The translations under genes and the position numbers were made by a program. The notes under the pieces are model-generated. The model did no database searches and had not been told where the DNA came from. It was given only the letters and a program-made list of their open reading frames with translations. Shown piece after piece: positions 16,845-27,075 of a stretch of 64,000 nucleotides of DNA. Every line of letters starts with the position of its first letter. The stretch's first letter is position 1. The DNA comes from Magnetospira sp. QH-2 (GTDB lineage Bacteria > Pseudomonadota > Alphaproteobacteria > Rhodospirillales > Magnetospiraceae), in assembly GCF_000968135.1 (NCBI RefSeq), contig NZ_FO538765.1, forward strand, positions 248,001 through 312,000, in the 5' to 3' direction.

Positions 16845-18152
16845 ATGTCGTCATTGTTGCTCAAACCTCTGGTACCCCATGTATCGGGGGTCTTCACCAC
16901 GTTCTATGACTCGCTGTTGTCCAGCGAGATCTTCGCCCAGCATTTCTCGGGCCCGGAGCAGGTGGGGAAGCTTCTGGCCGTTCAAAAACGCAACTTCATC
17001 GCCTCTCTTGATGACGATGAGCAGGCCTTGTTCGACCGGTATTACCGATTGGGCATTCTCCACTATGAAAAAAGCATTCCGTTCGAGGCCTTTCTGGCCG
17101 GATCGAAGATGCTCAATCGGGGCTTTCTGGAAGCCATGATGTCTCAGCATCACGACGCTGATACCTATTTGGCCCTCAATCATTTCTTTGAAAGCACTTC
17201 CGAAGCCTTGGCCAAGGGCTATATGGATGCCTTCGTGGACTCCAATATCGATGACCTGGAACAGATCAAGGCGGCGGTGCAATTGACCGAGGTGGGTTAT
17301 CACCGTTCCTTGCTGCTCAAGCACTATGACTGGCTGATGAGCCTGTTCGAAGCCATCAAGCGTGAAGACGTCAGCCAGGTCCCGGTGCTCGATGGCGGCG
17401 TGCAGGAGATCCGCGGTTTCGTATCCGAACGCTTGCCGGAAACGGAAAAGGCCTTTTGGATCAACCGCAGCGAGTCGGTGATCAGCATCTATGACCGGGT
17501 GCTGATCCATGTGCGCAACATATTCTTCTTCCTCGGACGGAAAAGCTACACGGAGGCCCTGTCCCTATTCGTCAATCTGCTGGAAGTCTATAAGTTCACC
17601 CTGGTGTTCAGCAATCTGGTGAGCACTTTCGCCACCGCCAAGGCGCAAAGACAGGTGGAGGAAATCCTTCATCTGTCGGAGAAGGATGCGCTGACCGGTG
17701 CCTTCAACCGACGCAAATTCGATCAGGTGACCCGTCTGGCGGTGGGCGAGGCGCGGGACAACGGTCTGGACCTGTCCTTGATCATCATCGACATCGACCA
17801 TTTCAAAAAGGTCAACGACACCCATGGTCATGCGGCGGGAGACGAGGCTCTGCGGAATCTGGTCACCTTGATTCGTGGCACGTCGCGCAAGGGCGACCTG
17901 TTGATGCGCTATGGCGGTGAGGAGTTTGTCATCTTGTGCCAAAACACCAACCTGGAAGGCGCGATCTGCTCTGCCGAGAACTTGCTTCAACGGGTTGAAT
18001 CCCACGACTTTCCGACCATCGGCCGCCTGACGGTCAGTGCCGGTGTGGCGACCATGACCGGCGACGACACCACCGCCACCTTGTTTGCCCGCGCCGATAA
18101 ATGCCTCTATCGCGCCAAGGACCAGGGACGCAATCGGGTGGTTTCCCAATAA
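16845..18152 (+). CDS. Globin-coupled diguanylate cyclase (DosC-like)
   Basis: A 435-residue soluble sensor. Residues about 1-150 are a globin-coupled-sensor heme domain, with the candidate proximal histidine in LGILHYEKS. A middle helical region (about 160-270) follows, then a C-terminal GGDEF domain with active-site GGEEF in MRYGGEEFVI. An RxxD inhibitory site (RKGD) lies five residues before GGEEF, so product inhibition is expected. It makes cyclic di-GMP, probably in response to O2. GGAAGGG precedes the ATG. Confidence 0.92.
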   Translation: MSSLLLKPLVPHVSGVFTTFYDSLLSSEIFAQHFSGPEQVGKLLAVQKRNFIASLDDDEQALFDRYYRLGILHYEKSIPFEAFLAGSKMLNRGFLEAMMSQHHDADTYLALNHFFESTSEALAKGYMDAFVDSNIDDLEQIKAAVQLTEVGYHRSLLLKHYDWLMSLFEAIKREDVSQVPVLDGGVQEIRGFVSERLPETEKAFWINRSESVISIYDRVLIHVRNIFFFLGRKSYTEALSLFVNLLEVYKFTLVFSNLVSTFATAKAQRQVEEILHLSEKDALTGAFNRRKFDQVTRLAVGEARDNGLDLSLIIIDIDHFKKVNDTHGHAAGDEALRNLVTLIRGTSRKGDLLMRYGGEEFVILCQNTNLEGAICSAENLLQRVESHDFPTIGRLTVSAGVATMTGDDTTATLFARADKCLYRAKDQGRNRVVSQ

Positions 18153-18232
18153 GGAAGCGCCTTCGCCCTTGACCCGGATGCCCCGGGCGGGTTCTCATCC
18201 CCGGCGAACGGAATAAAAAACGGCGGCGCGCG

Positions 18233-19681
18233 GTGATCGATTTTCGGCCTATTTTTCTGACCACGGGGATTCTCTTGTCGATCCTTGCCCTGGGCATGTG
18301 TGTGCCTGCGGTGGTGGATGCAGCGCTGGGGCATCCGGATTGGCAGGTTTTCGCCGTTTCGGCGGCGGTAACCCTGTTTGTTGGTATTTCGCTGGTGTTG
18401 GCCTTCGGGGTCGGCGGCACGGACATGAATGTGCGTCAGGCCTTTATCATGACCACCGTGGCCTGGACGGTGCTGACCACCTTTGCCGCCTTGCCGTTCG
18501 CATTCTGTGAACTGGAACTGAGCATCACCGATGCCTTTTTCGAATCCATGTCGGGGATCACCACCACCGGTTCGACGGTGATTGTCGGCTTGGATAATGC
18601 GCCACCGGGAATTTTACTCTGGCGCGGCCTCCTGCAATGGCTGGGGGGGGTCGGCATCATCGTCATGGCCATCGCCATCCTGCCGATGCTGCGGGTCGGT
18701 GGTATGCAGTTGTTTCAGATGGAATCCGCGGATGCATCGGAAAAAGCCATGCCTCGGGCCTATCAGATCGCCTTGGGCATCACCGGTATTTACATCCTTT
18801 TTACCGCCGCCTGCACGGTGGCCTATTGGGGCGCGGGCATGGACGGGTTCGAGGCAGTGATCCATGCCATGACCACCATCGCCACGGGCGGCTATTCCAC
18901 CTCCGATGCCTCCATGGCCCATTTCGACAGCATGCTTATCGATTTTATCGCCGTGGGCGGAATGGTTGCCGGGAGCCTGCCCTTTTTGCTGTACCTGAAA
19001 GCGTTGCAAGGGGATGTGGTCTCCCTGGCGCGGGACGAGCAGGTGCGCTGGTTCTTGGCCATTGGCGGCGCGGCCGTGATCATCGCGTCCATATTACTGT
19101 GGATCAATCAGGGATTGGATCCCGTCCAGGCCCTGCGCTATGGCAGCTTCAACGTGATTTCCATCATGACCGGCACCGGCTATGCCACCACCGACTACGG
19201 CCTGTGGGGCGCCTTTGCCAATCCGATGTTTTACTTCCTGATGTTTGTCGGGGGCTGTGCCGGATCGACCAGCTGCGGCATCAAGATCTTCCGCTTCCAG
19301 GTGCTGTTCGCGGCAGCACGAACCCAGTTCCATCATCTGGTCCACCCCCACGGCGTATTCATACCCTACTACAACCGACGCCCCATTCCCGACGAGGTCA
19401 TCACCTCGGTCCTCAGCTTCTTCTTTGTCTTCGGGGTCTGTTTCGCGTTGCTGTCCATCGCCCTGGCCATGCTGGGGTTGGACTTCATCACCGCGGTGTC
19501 CAGTGCCGCCACGGCCATCGCCAATGTGGGTCCGGGATTGGGTCCCATCGTCGGTCCAGCGGGTAATTTTCAGACCTTGCCCGATGCCGCCAAGTGGTTG
19601 ATGAGCGGGGGCATGTTGTTGGGCCGACTGGAGCTGTTCACCATCTTGATCCTGTTTACCCGGCACTTCTGGAAGGGCTAA
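18233..19681 (+). CDS. trkH: TrkH family potassium uptake protein
   Basis: A 482-residue membrane protein with the four pore-loop repeats of Trk/Ktr channels visible: SGITTTGSTV, MTTIATGGYS, MTGTGYATTD and ANVGPGLGP. A Gly-rich segment GGVGIIVMAIAILP follows the first pore. GTG 18233 is the likely start, although the ribosome binding site is poor. It needs a TrkA-type cytoplasmic subunit, which is not in the window. It ends 9 bases from the convergent hydrolase gene. Confidence 0.94.
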   Translation: MIDFRPIFLTTGILLSILALGMCVPAVVDAALGHPDWQVFAVSAAVTLFVGISLVLAFGVGGTDMNVRQAFIMTTVAWTVLTTFAALPFAFCELELSITDAFFESMSGITTTGSTVIVGLDNAPPGILLWRGLLQWLGGVGIIVMAIAILPMLRVGGMQLFQMESADASEKAMPRAYQIALGITGIYILFTAACTVAYWGAGMDGFEAVIHAMTTIATGGYSTSDASMAHFDSMLIDFIAVGGMVAGSLPFLLYLKALQGDVVSLARDEQVRWFLAIGGAAVIIASILLWINQGLDPVQALRYGSFNVISIMTGTGYATTDYGLWGAFANPMFYFLMFVGGCAGSTSCGIKIFRFQVLFAAARTQFHHLVHPHGVFIPYYNRRPIPDEVITSVLSFFFVFGVCFALLSIALAMLGLDFITAVSSAATAIANVGPGLGPIVGPAGNFQTLPDAAKWLMSGGMLLGRLELFTILILFTRHFWKG

Positions 19682-19689
19682 GAGGCCTT

Positions 19690-20361
19690 TCACAAGTGCT
19701 CGGCGAAAAAGGCCAAGCTGCGCTCCCAGGCCAACCGCGAGGCCTGCTCGCGATAGTCCGGGCGACGATCACAATTGAATCCGTGCCCGGCCCCTTCATA
19801 TTGATGCAGGGTGATATCTGGAAAAGCCGCTGCAACGGCCTCGCGGTTGTCGGCGGGGATCAGCGGATCGTCCATGCCGAAATGCATCATCACCGGGCAT
19901 TGAGGGGAATCGGTATCGACAAACTGCGGGATATGGCGGCCGTACCAACCGACCGCCGCGCCCACGGCAGGGACCCGGCAGGCCGATAGGAACGTCACCG
20001 ACCCGCCCCAGCAGAATCCGGTTACACCAACTTTTTTTCCCGGTGAAACGGCCTCGGCCGCCGCCGCGATATCGAGCATGGGGCCGTCCCAGCCCAGTTG
20101 TTCGACCATCTCCCGACCCGTCGCGATTCCGGCCTCGTCGTAGTCCAGTTCGGTACCCGGCTTTATCCGGTCCTGCAAGGCCGGGGCGATAGCGGTCCAG
20201 CCTTGATCGGCCAGCCGGTCGCAGACATCACGGATATGGCCATTGACCCCGAAGATCTCTTGGACCACCACCAAGGCGCCCCGGGTCTCGCCATTGGGGG
20301 TGGCGAGGTAGGCATCGCAGGTGTGGCCGTCGGCAGTGGTCAGTAGGATGTGGCGACTCAT
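19690..20361 (-). CDS. Dienelactone hydrolase family protein
   Basis: A 223-residue alpha/beta hydrolase. The nucleophile is cysteine in GFCWGG, followed by aspartate in HFGMDDPLIP and histidine in GAGHGFNCD, giving the Cys-Asp-His triad of dienelactone hydrolases. The N-terminal VVVQEIFGVNGHIRD is the typical second signature. There is no signal peptide. The natural substrate is unknown; no catechol pathway genes are present nearby. Confidence 0.92.
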   Translation of the reverse strand: MSRHILLTTADGHTCDAYLATPNGETRGALVVVQEIFGVNGHIRDVCDRLADQGWTAIAPALQDRIKPGTELDYDEAGIATGREMVEQLGWDGPMLDIAAAAEAVSPGKKVGVTGFCWGGSVTFLSACRVPAVGAAVGWYGRHIPQFVDTDSPQCPVMMHFGMDDPLIPADNREAVAAAFPDITLHQYEGAGHGFNCDRRPDYREQASRLAWERSLAFFAEHL

Positions 20362-20505
20362 TGAATGGACTCCCTTCGACCTTCAATGAAAAACAGTATG
20401 ACCAACCGCTTCCAACGGGTAAACGCTGAATAGACCTCGACAATTCGATGCGAGAAGTATAATGTTTTGCACACCCTTAAGGAGAGGCTTGAGGTCTCGG
20501 TACCA

Positions 20506-22533
20506 ATGCCTGAAATTCGAATCGTCGCCATAACACTTATGATGGGCCTTTGGTTGGGGGGCTGCCAAACCGTATCCGAATTGCAGCAAGGCCTGCGTTC
20601 CATCGGACTGCCCATCCAATCCACCGCCCCCGATCCGGCGCCCAGCACCGTGGGGGAGAAGGAAGCTTTGGCGCGGGTGGAATCGCGCCTTGACGGTCTG
20701 ACCTGGCCCGCCCCCATGGAAACCTGGTCCGACCTGCGCGCCACCCTTGCGCGCATCGGAAGCGATCTTCAGCCTCTTGCGGACTCCCCTGAGAAGACCG
20801 CGCAACGTCTTCGATTGAACGAATTGAAAACCCGGATAAAGCAAGCGGCTCCGGCTTTGTTCGCCCGTCATGACCTGATGGATGGGCCACCCTTTTTCGA
20901 GATCTATCCGGTCGATCTGGATGCCCCGTCGCTGATGGATTCTCGGTGGCCCGAGATTGCCAAACTGTTGGACCGCGCCTCGCCGGAGCAATTGAGACGA
21001 TTCACTTCCAACTATCCCCGGTCCGCCACCGGCGACATCCATCGTCGTGACTTGGCCGCGCGGTTCATCTCCGCGACCGGCAAAGAGCAAAGCGGTAGTC
21101 TGGACAATCTGCTCGACCGGTTACGGAAAGCCGAAGCGGCGGGATTCGAGGCCGAAGAGATCGATGCGCCCACCCTCGGCTTTGCCGAGGCCACCAGCAA
21201 AACCCTGTTGCGGGAGCGGCAGATCGATTTCCCGGCATCCATCGACCTGGATCTGCCGGTCCGATCCGAGAAAATGGATCTCGACGATGCCCTGGCCCCC
21301 TATCGGGGGGAGGCGCCGCGCCATGTGATCCTCTTCGAGGTCGCTCTGGCCAAGGTCACCCGGCGGGTCATGAATCTCAAGGAGGTGCCGTCCGTGATTT
21401 TCGTCGGCAACCAATATGGCAGCAGTGTCATGACCGCGGGCGGGCAAGTGGTGGAAGAGGGCCATAACCCTGTGTCAGGCCAGCAAACCACGCCGGTCAA
21501 CCCTTTGGCCCTTGAGCATTATGGTATCGCCGAACGCAAGGCGGTGGGGGAACCGGTGGCCTACCGTTACCATTTCAGCGTCGCCAATATCCGGTCGCGG
21601 AAGAATACCACCGTCAACTACTACATCCTCGACCGCAAGAAGCGGACCTTTTTCAAGTCCACTTTCGACGTGTTCGAAGAGCAACGCTATTCGGTTCCGT
21701 ACAATGTTCATTGGTTGGACCCCAAACGCAATCTTTTGAAGCAGGATTACGATACGGAACGGGATATCGACGACTATGAAAAGGATCCCGTGGCGATCAA
21801 ACTCAGCCAGTTGGCCGATCATTATCGAGCCAACATGGGGGCCACCGCCCGTTTGGCCGATCTCGGGTCCTTGCGCCGAACCTTGCAGCGCGACCGCAAT
21901 ATGGCCCTGGCCAATTACAAGGCCAACGCCTTCGATGCCCGACCGCTGAATGATCCCCGCTTCGATTCCGTGGTCGCGGTCTATACCGGCAAACGGGGCA
22001 TGGGCAGCGGTTTTTACGTGGCACCAGATATTGTCCTGACCAACTGGCATGTGGTTGAAAACCAAAAGATCGTCGAAATGAAACGGTATGACGGGCGGGA
22101 AACATACGGGCGGGTTCTGGCCAAGGACGTGCGCTTGGATATCGCTCTCGTCAAAGTCCAGGACCGGGGACGACCGGTATCCTTCTATACCGGTCGAACC
22201 CTGAAGCCCGGCATGGAGGCGGATGTGATCGGCCACCCGTATCGGCATCTGTTCAGCATCACACGAGGGATCGTCAGCGCCATCCGCAAGGAGCCCAGCA
22301 TCAGCTTGCCCCCGGGAGCCGGAGACAAGGTTCTGTTTGTCCAGACCGACGCCCCGATCAATGGTGGCAACTCCGGTGGACCGCTGTTCCACGGCAACCG
22401 GGTGATCGGCATGAACACCTGGGGCTATCTGGGCGGTGACGGCCTTGGTTTTGCCGTGCATTACGCCGAAATCCTCGAATACCTCAACGAGCATCTGGCG
22501 GGATTCCGCGTGGATCCGTCCGGGAGATCTTGA
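20506..22533 (+). CDS. Lipoprotein with C-terminal trypsin-like serine protease domain
   Basis: A 675-residue protein. The N-terminus MPEIRIVAITLMMGLWLGGC is a lipoprotein signal with lipobox LGGC. Residues about 20-470 have no recognised domain and contain charged helical stretches. Residues about 490-665 are a trypsin-like S1 domain with H515 (NWHVV), D545 (LDIALV) and S623 (GNSGGPLF). It likely sits in the outer or inner membrane facing the periplasm. ATG 20506 is chosen because it starts the signal peptide. It is followed after 2 bases by a second lipoprotein gene. Confidence 0.82.
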   Translation: MPEIRIVAITLMMGLWLGGCQTVSELQQGLRSIGLPIQSTAPDPAPSTVGEKEALARVESRLDGLTWPAPMETWSDLRATLARIGSDLQPLADSPEKTAQRLRLNELKTRIKQAAPALFARHDLMDGPPFFEIYPVDLDAPSLMDSRWPEIAKLLDRASPEQLRRFTSNYPRSATGDIHRRDLAARFISATGKEQSGSLDNLLDRLRKAEAAGFEAEEIDAPTLGFAEATSKTLLRERQIDFPASIDLDLPVRSEKMDLDDALAPYRGEAPRHVILFEVALAKVTRRVMNLKEVPSVIFVGNQYGSSVMTAGGQVVEEGHNPVSGQQTTPVNPLALEHYGIAERKAVGEPVAYRYHFSVANIRSRKNTTVNYYILDRKKRTFFKSTFDVFEEQRYSVPYNVHWLDPKRNLLKQDYDTERDIDDYEKDPVAIKLSQLADHYRANMGATARLADLGSLRRTLQRDRNMALANYKANAFDARPLNDPRFDSVVAVYTGKRGMGSGFYVAPDIVLTNWHVVENQKIVEMKRYDGRETYGRVLAKDVRLDIALVKVQDRGRPVSFYTGRTLKPGMEADVIGHPYRHLFSITRGIVSAIRKEPSISLPPGAGDKVLFVQTDAPINGGNSGGPLFHGNRVIGMNTWGYLGGDGLGFAVHYAEILEYLNEHLAGFRVDPSGRS

Positions 22534-22535
22534 TC

Positions 22536-23297
22536 ATGTTCCAAACACTTTGTTTTCGTCTCTTCGTGAGCCTGTTGCCCGCCTTGGTCCTGGCGGGATG
22601 TCTCTTGGGGTCGCCGGAGCCCAGGCTCGGCATGATCGAGACCCCCGAAGGCAGTGGCCTGATGTATGGCTCCACCATCGAGAAAAGCTTGGTCACAGAT
22701 GCCGCCTTCTACCGCAACAACAAGATCAAGATTCGCACGCGCAACACGTCGGGGGATCTGGCTTTCGATCTGAACGATCTGGCCAACAGGTTGGAGACAG
22801 CCATGATCACCAAGGGGTACGAGCCGACGCAGGGAAACGATTTCGGCTTGATCCTTGATGTCAACGTGGTCCACAGCGGCCACATTCAGCACCGCCATAC
22901 CTATGAGTACGCCTTTCTCGGCGCGGCGATGGGGCGCTTGGCCACCGTTCGTGGACAAGCCAGGGATGCATCCAATCTTGGCGCCGTCGGTGGGGCCGCT
23001 CTTGGCGCCATCATTGGTGAAAATATCGCCGACGATACCTATATGATCATCGCCAACGTGACCTTCGGCGTGGTCAAGAAACGCACGGTGTCAAAACGCC
23101 GCGTGACATTCAGCCGCAGTACCAAAATCAAAAATCTGGATGATCCTGACGAAGACGAGCGGCAGATCCTCGGGGGGTTCAAACGCACCTACGGCACCCA
23201 TCTTGCCGTCTATGCCGGGGGGCGCAACGTGAAACAGCGTGAAATCACCGAAGGCGTGCGTAGCCGCGTGATCCGGATCGTCAGTGACTTTCTTTGA
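22536..23297 (+). CDS. TraT-like outer membrane lipoprotein
   Basis: A 253-residue lipoprotein with lipobox LAGC in the first 22 residues. The body resembles the TraT complement-resistance/surface-exclusion family: an N-terminal IRTRNTSGD segment, the ANRLETAMITKGYEPT segment, a glycine-zipper hydrophobic hairpin (AVGGAALGAIIGENIADDTYMI), and the C-terminal VVKKRTVSK. TraT is normally plasmid-borne, but chromosomal homologues exist. ATG 22536 is preferred; TTG 22530 in frame is an alternative. It follows the protease gene directly, so they are likely co-expressed. Confidence 0.75.
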   Translation: MFQTLCFRLFVSLLPALVLAGCLLGSPEPRLGMIETPEGSGLMYGSTIEKSLVTDAAFYRNNKIKIRTRNTSGDLAFDLNDLANRLETAMITKGYEPTQGNDFGLILDVNVVHSGHIQHRHTYEYAFLGAAMGRLATVRGQARDASNLGAVGGAALGAIIGENIADDTYMIIANVTFGVVKKRTVSKRRVTFSRSTKIKNLDDPDEDERQILGGFKRTYGTHLAVYAGGRNVKQREITEGVRSRVIRIVSDFL

Positions 23298-23306
23298 TGG
23301 TCCGGA

Positions 23307-23732
23307 CTACTTGACCAGCTTGTCCAACTGCCGTTGGCGGACTTTGGATTCGACCGAATTTGCCGACCGGGAGAATATCACCCAAACCACGTTGCCTTCG
23401 TTGTCGATTCCTTGGCCGTGGCCCCCAGCTTCGGAAGTCTGTACAAAGTCCACTTTGAACGTCCGTCCGTCGGAGCAGGTCGCTTCGGCTTCCCCGGTTG
23501 CCCCGGTATTGACATACAAACTAGGGCGGCTCGTGACGCCGCTGGATCCTGAGCAGGTGACGGACCCATCGGCGGTAGCGACATCAATGGATCCGTGGTC
23601 CATGGTAACCGTGACGGATCCGAAAAACTGCTGTCCTGTGGACTCGAACTCCCCACCAATGTGGTATTTGAGGCATCCACTCAGCATTGCAGATAGCGAC
23701 AACATAGCAATAAAAGTATAGGCCTTACTCAT
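23307..23732 (-). CDS. Small predicted lipoprotein, function unknown
   Basis: A 141-residue protein with the signal MSKAYTFIAMLSLSAMLSGC, lipobox LSGC. The mature part is beta-rich with two further cysteines (VTCSGSSG, ATCSDGRTF). Three consecutive ATG codons follow GGGGG; the third (23732) has the best spacing. It is convergent with the TraT-like gene. I do not recognise a family. Confidence 0.65.
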   Translation of the reverse strand: MSKAYTFIAMLSLSAMLSGCLKYHIGGEFESTGQQFFGSVTVTMDHGSIDVATADGSVTCSGSSGVTSRPSLYVNTGATGEAEATCSDGRTFKVDFVQTSEAGGHGQGIDNEGNVVWVIFSRSANSVESKVRQRQLDKLVK

Positions 23733-23851
23733 CATCATCCCCCATAGATACAAATATATTGTGATAATTCTAGTGATTCGAAATGCATTTAACAATAGCA
23801 TATGATAAAGATATACCCTCCTGACACGGCTAAGAAACTGTTGAGGTCCCC

Positions 23852-24508
23852 ATGTTGTTCCATCGGTCAGTTTTCCTCCCCACCCTTGCCATCATTGCCG
23901 GTGCGTTGGTTGCATCGGGCTGTGTAAGGGCCACCCAGTTCGCTCACCAATCGCGCTCCAATGACAAAGTCGAAGCCCAATGCATGGAAGCCATAGGAAA
24001 GGCAAATTTGAGCATTCTCAGTGGCAAAATGTCCTATCGGCATGATGCGGTCCCGACCAAAGACATGCTGTTGATCAATGCCCCACTAACTCAAGAGGAA
24101 ATGGATGCGGTCCAGCGTCTTCAACAGGCCAAGGAAACCTGCAAGCGATTGCGAACCGCCGCCGGCCTGCGGACCAGCGCCACCGAGGACATAATGGAAA
24201 GCCGCCGGGCCAAGCTCCGCTATGGCCTGTTCAAAGGGGAGATCCCATTTGGGGTTTACAATTACGGTATCGCGCAATCCCTGCGCAAAGAGGCCCAGTT
24301 CCAGGCCTCTGCGGATGAAAGCTTCGAGGTTGGCAAGAAAATGGGGCAGGAGAAAGCCATGGCCGAGTTCAACCAACTCCAGACCCAAATGCAGATCAAC
24401 AGCCTCAACAATCAGATGATGTACAACAACTACATGTCGTCAACGCGAACCTGGAACTGCTCGGCAAGCCATAGCTTCGGTGACTACTACAGCGTTTCCT
24501 GCTACTGA
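23852..24508 (+). CDS. Predicted lipoprotein, function unknown
   Basis: A 218-residue protein with a lipoprotein signal (lipobox ASGC at residue about 24). The middle is helical and charged; the C-terminal third is Gln/Asn/Met rich (NQLQTQMQINSLNNQMMYNN), ending in a Ser/Tyr/Cys tail. No family recognised. It is the fourth lipoprotein gene within 4 kb and is convergent with zwf. Confidence 0.65.
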   Translation: MLFHRSVFLPTLAIIAGALVASGCVRATQFAHQSRSNDKVEAQCMEAIGKANLSILSGKMSYRHDAVPTKDMLLINAPLTQEEMDAVQRLQQAKETCKRLRTAAGLRTSATEDIMESRRAKLRYGLFKGEIPFGVYNYGIAQSLRKEAQFQASADESFEVGKKMGQEKAMAEFNQLQTQMQINSLNNQMMYNNYMSSTRTWNCSASHSFGDYYSVSCY

Positions 24509-24529
24509 CCGCGCTTCCGACGGCCTCGG

Positions 24530-26032
24530 TCAATAAGCCTTCAACTCCGACCCATCCAGTTCCAGCGAGTGGCGCCAGAACTGGTCCTCTCGTTCGAACA
24601 GGCGGTAGGTGCCGCGTGGGCCCCAGGATCCGGCCGGATAGGTATTGATGAACTCGCGCTCCATGGACCAGACCTTGAGCACCGGGTCGACCACCCGCCA
24701 GGCCCATTCCACCTCATCGATGCGCAGGAACAAGGACTGGTCCCCTTCCAATACATCGAGCAACAGGCCTTCGTAGGCATCGAAGTTTTCTTCGTCTTCC
24801 TTGTGATAGGTGGCGTCCAGGCTCATGGTGCGAGACGATAGTTCGAGCCCCGGCACCTTGACCTGCATTTCCAACTTCATGCAGTCGTCGGGCTGGATGC
24901 CCAGCATCAGCCAGTTGGGCTTCGGCGGCTCTGTGCGGACCTTGCGCAGCAGGTCCTGCGGCGGGGTCTTGAAACGGATGGAAATGGCCGAGGCCCCTTC
25001 GGCCATGCGCTTGCCCGTGCGCAGGAAGAACGGCACCCCCATCCAACGCCAGTTGTCGATAAACAGCTTCATGGCGGCATAGGTCTCGGTGGTGCTGTCT
25101 TCGGATACGCCCGCCTCTTCCAGATAGCCGGGCACCGGTTCGCCATCAATGGCGCCGCTGGCATACTGGCCGCGGAAGGCATGGGCATGGACAGCACTTT
25201 GGGTGATGGGCCGGATGGCTTTCAGCACCTTGACCTTCTCGTCACGCAGGTGCTCGGCGGCCATGGACACCGGCGGCTCCATGGCCACCAGCGCCATCAG
25301 TTGAAGCAGGTGACTTTGGATCATGTCACGCAGGGCGCCCGAGCCTTCGTAATAGTCGGCCCGCCCCCCGATCCCCAGGGTCTCGGAATGGGTGATCTGG
25401 ATATGATCGATGTAGTGGCGGTTCCACAAGGGCTCCAACAAGATGTTGGCGAAGCGGAACACCATGACATTCTGCACCGTGCCTTTGCCCACATAGTGGT
25501 CGATGCGATAGATCTGTGGCTCGTTGAGATGCTTGTAGAGTCCCCGTTGCAGGGTCTGGGCGCTGAGCAGGTCGTAGCCGAAAGGCTTTTCGATCACCAC
25601 CCGGCGGAACCCGCTGGTCTCCTTGAGCAGCCCTTCGTTACCCAGCTTTTCGATGATGTTGGGGAACTCCGAGGGCCGTACCGACATGTAAAAGGCGATG
25701 TTGGGTGGGAAGGTCGAGGTATCCTCCAGCTTTTCCTTGAGCTTCGGATAGGCCGTCTCGTCCCCGATGGGATTGGGATGGTAATGCAGCCGCTCGCTGA
25801 ACCGGGCGAAAGCCTTCTTGTCGTAGCCTTCGGGATACTTGGCGTCGAGCATGTCGACCACCTGTTCGATCCATTGCTCCCGGGTCCATTCTTCCAAACT
25901 GGACGCCAGAATGGCCATGTTGTCGGGCAGCCGTCCGGCCAGATCCAGGCGGAACAGGGCGGGCATGAGCTTGATCCGCGACAGGTTGCCTCCGGCGCCA
26001 AAGATCATGATCGTACAAGGAGGGAGGGACAT
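24530..26032 (-). CDS. zwf: Glucose-6-phosphate 1-dehydrogenase
   Basis: A 500-residue enzyme oxidising glucose 6-phosphate to 6-phosphogluconolactone. The nucleotide-binding motif is [11 protein letters not shown], where most homologues have GASGDL; the catalytic region is [14 protein letters not shown], which retains the key histidine; [11 protein letters not shown] is also typical. ATG 26032 has GGGGAG at 9 bases; the frame continues to 26206 inside gnd without similarity. It lies 14 bases downstream of gnd on the same strand, forming an operon, with pgl divergent. Confidence 0.95.
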   Translation of the reverse strand: MSLPPCTIMIFGAGGNLSRIKLMPALFRLDLAGRLPDNMAILASSLEEWTREQWIEQVVDMLDAKYPEGYDKKAFARFSERLHYHPNPIGDETAYPKLKEKLEDTSTFPPNIAFYMSVRPSEFPNIIEKLGNEGLLKETSGFRRVVIEKPFGYDLLSAQTLQRGLYKHLNEPQIYRIDHYVGKGTVQNVMVFRFANILLEPLWNRHYIDHIQITHSETLGIGGRADYYEGSGALRDMIQSHLLQLMALVAMEPPVSMAAEHLRDEKVKVLKAIRPITQSAVHAHAFRGQYASGAIDGEPVPGYLEEAGVSEDSTTETYAAMKLFIDNWRWMGVPFFLRTGKRMAEGASAISIRFKTPPQDLLRKVRTEPPKPNWLMLGIQPDDCMKLEMQVKVPGLELSSRTMSLDATYHKEDEENFDAYEGLLLDVLEGDQSLFLRIDEVEWAWRVVDPVLKVWSMEREFINTYPAGSWGPRGTYRLFEREDQFWRHSLELDGSELKAY

Positions 26033-26046
26033 GCTCTGAACTCCCC

Positions 26047-26955
26047 TTACTTGCTCTTGACGGCATGGCCGCCAAAGGCGTTGCGCATCATCGACAGCAG
26101 TTTGTAGGAGTAGCCGGTCTCGTCTTGGCTGGCGAAACGCATCTGCAAGGCCAGGCTCAGCACCGGCGCTGCCACGCCCTGTTCCACGGATTCCACCACC
26201 GTCCAACGGCCTTCGCCGGAGTCCGATACATAGGGCGCGACGTTGGCCAATTCCTCATCCTCGTTCAAGGCCTCGGCGGTCAGATCGAGCAGCCAGGACC
26301 GCACCACTGATCCATGGCGCCAAAGCTCGGTGATCTCGGCCAGGTTCAGATTGAATTCCTCCTTGCCCTTGAGCAGATCGAGCCCCTCGGCCATGGCCTG
26401 CATCATGCCGTATTCGATGCCGTTGTGGATCATCTTGGTGAAATGGCCCGAGCCCACCGGCCCCACATGGGACCAGCCGGTATCAGCCGCCGGGGCCAAG
26501 GCCTGTAGGATCGGGGTCATGGTGGCGGCCACCGGGTCGGAGGCGCCGACCATCAAGCAATAGCCGTTGTCCAGCCCCCAGACACCGCCCGAGGTGCCCG
26601 CATCCATAAAGCCGATGCCCTGCGCGGCCAGCATCGCGCCGCGCCGTTGGCTGTCCTTGTAGTTGGAGTTGCCGCCATCGATGACGATGTCACCGGGTTC
26701 CAGCATGGACATCAAATCCTTGATCTGGCCTTCGGTGATATCGCCGCTGGGCAACATTACCCAGACGATGCGCGGGGCGCTGAGTTTGCTGACCGCATCG
26801 GCCACCGAGTCCGCGGCGATCATGCCCGCTTCACTGGCGAGGCCGGTAACCACCGCCGTATCCCGGTCGAAGCCCACCACCTCGATGCCGCCCCGGCGCA
26901 GCCTGCGCGCCATGTTGCCGCCCATCTTACCCAAGCCGATCATTGCCATACGCAT
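26047..26955 (-). CDS. gnd: 6-phosphogluconate dehydrogenase, short (NAD-type) form
   Basis: A 302-residue enzyme, shorter than the 470-residue E. coli type and matching the short, often NAD-dependent class. The N-terminal [15 protein letters not shown] is the Rossmann motif; GGNSNYKDS and [11 protein letters not shown] are substrate-binding signatures; [13 protein letters not shown] holds the catalytic lysine. GAGAGGA lies 8 bases before ATG 26955. Together with zwf and pgl it gives an oxidative pentose phosphate route. Confidence 0.94.
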   Translation of the reverse strand: MRMAMIGLGKMGGNMARRLRRGGIEVVGFDRDTAVVTGLASEAGMIAADSVADAVSKLSAPRIVWVMLPSGDITEGQIKDLMSMLEPGDIVIDGGNSNYKDSQRRGAMLAAQGIGFMDAGTSGGVWGLDNGYCLMVGASDPVAATMTPILQALAPAADTGWSHVGPVGSGHFTKMIHNGIEYGMMQAMAEGLDLLKGKEEFNLNLAEITELWRHGSVVRSWLLDLTAEALNEDEELANVAPYVSDSGEGRWTVVESVEQGVAAPVLSLALQMRFASQDETGYSYKLLSMMRNAFGGHAVKSK

Positions 26956-27075
26956 GGTGCTATCCTCTCTCCCAAGCGGAACGCTTTTATCGTTTCCGCA
27001 AATTCAGTTGGTACATAGTCATCGAAATACGTTAAGTTTTTGCGATTCTCCACGGATGATGCGCCGGATTTTGAT

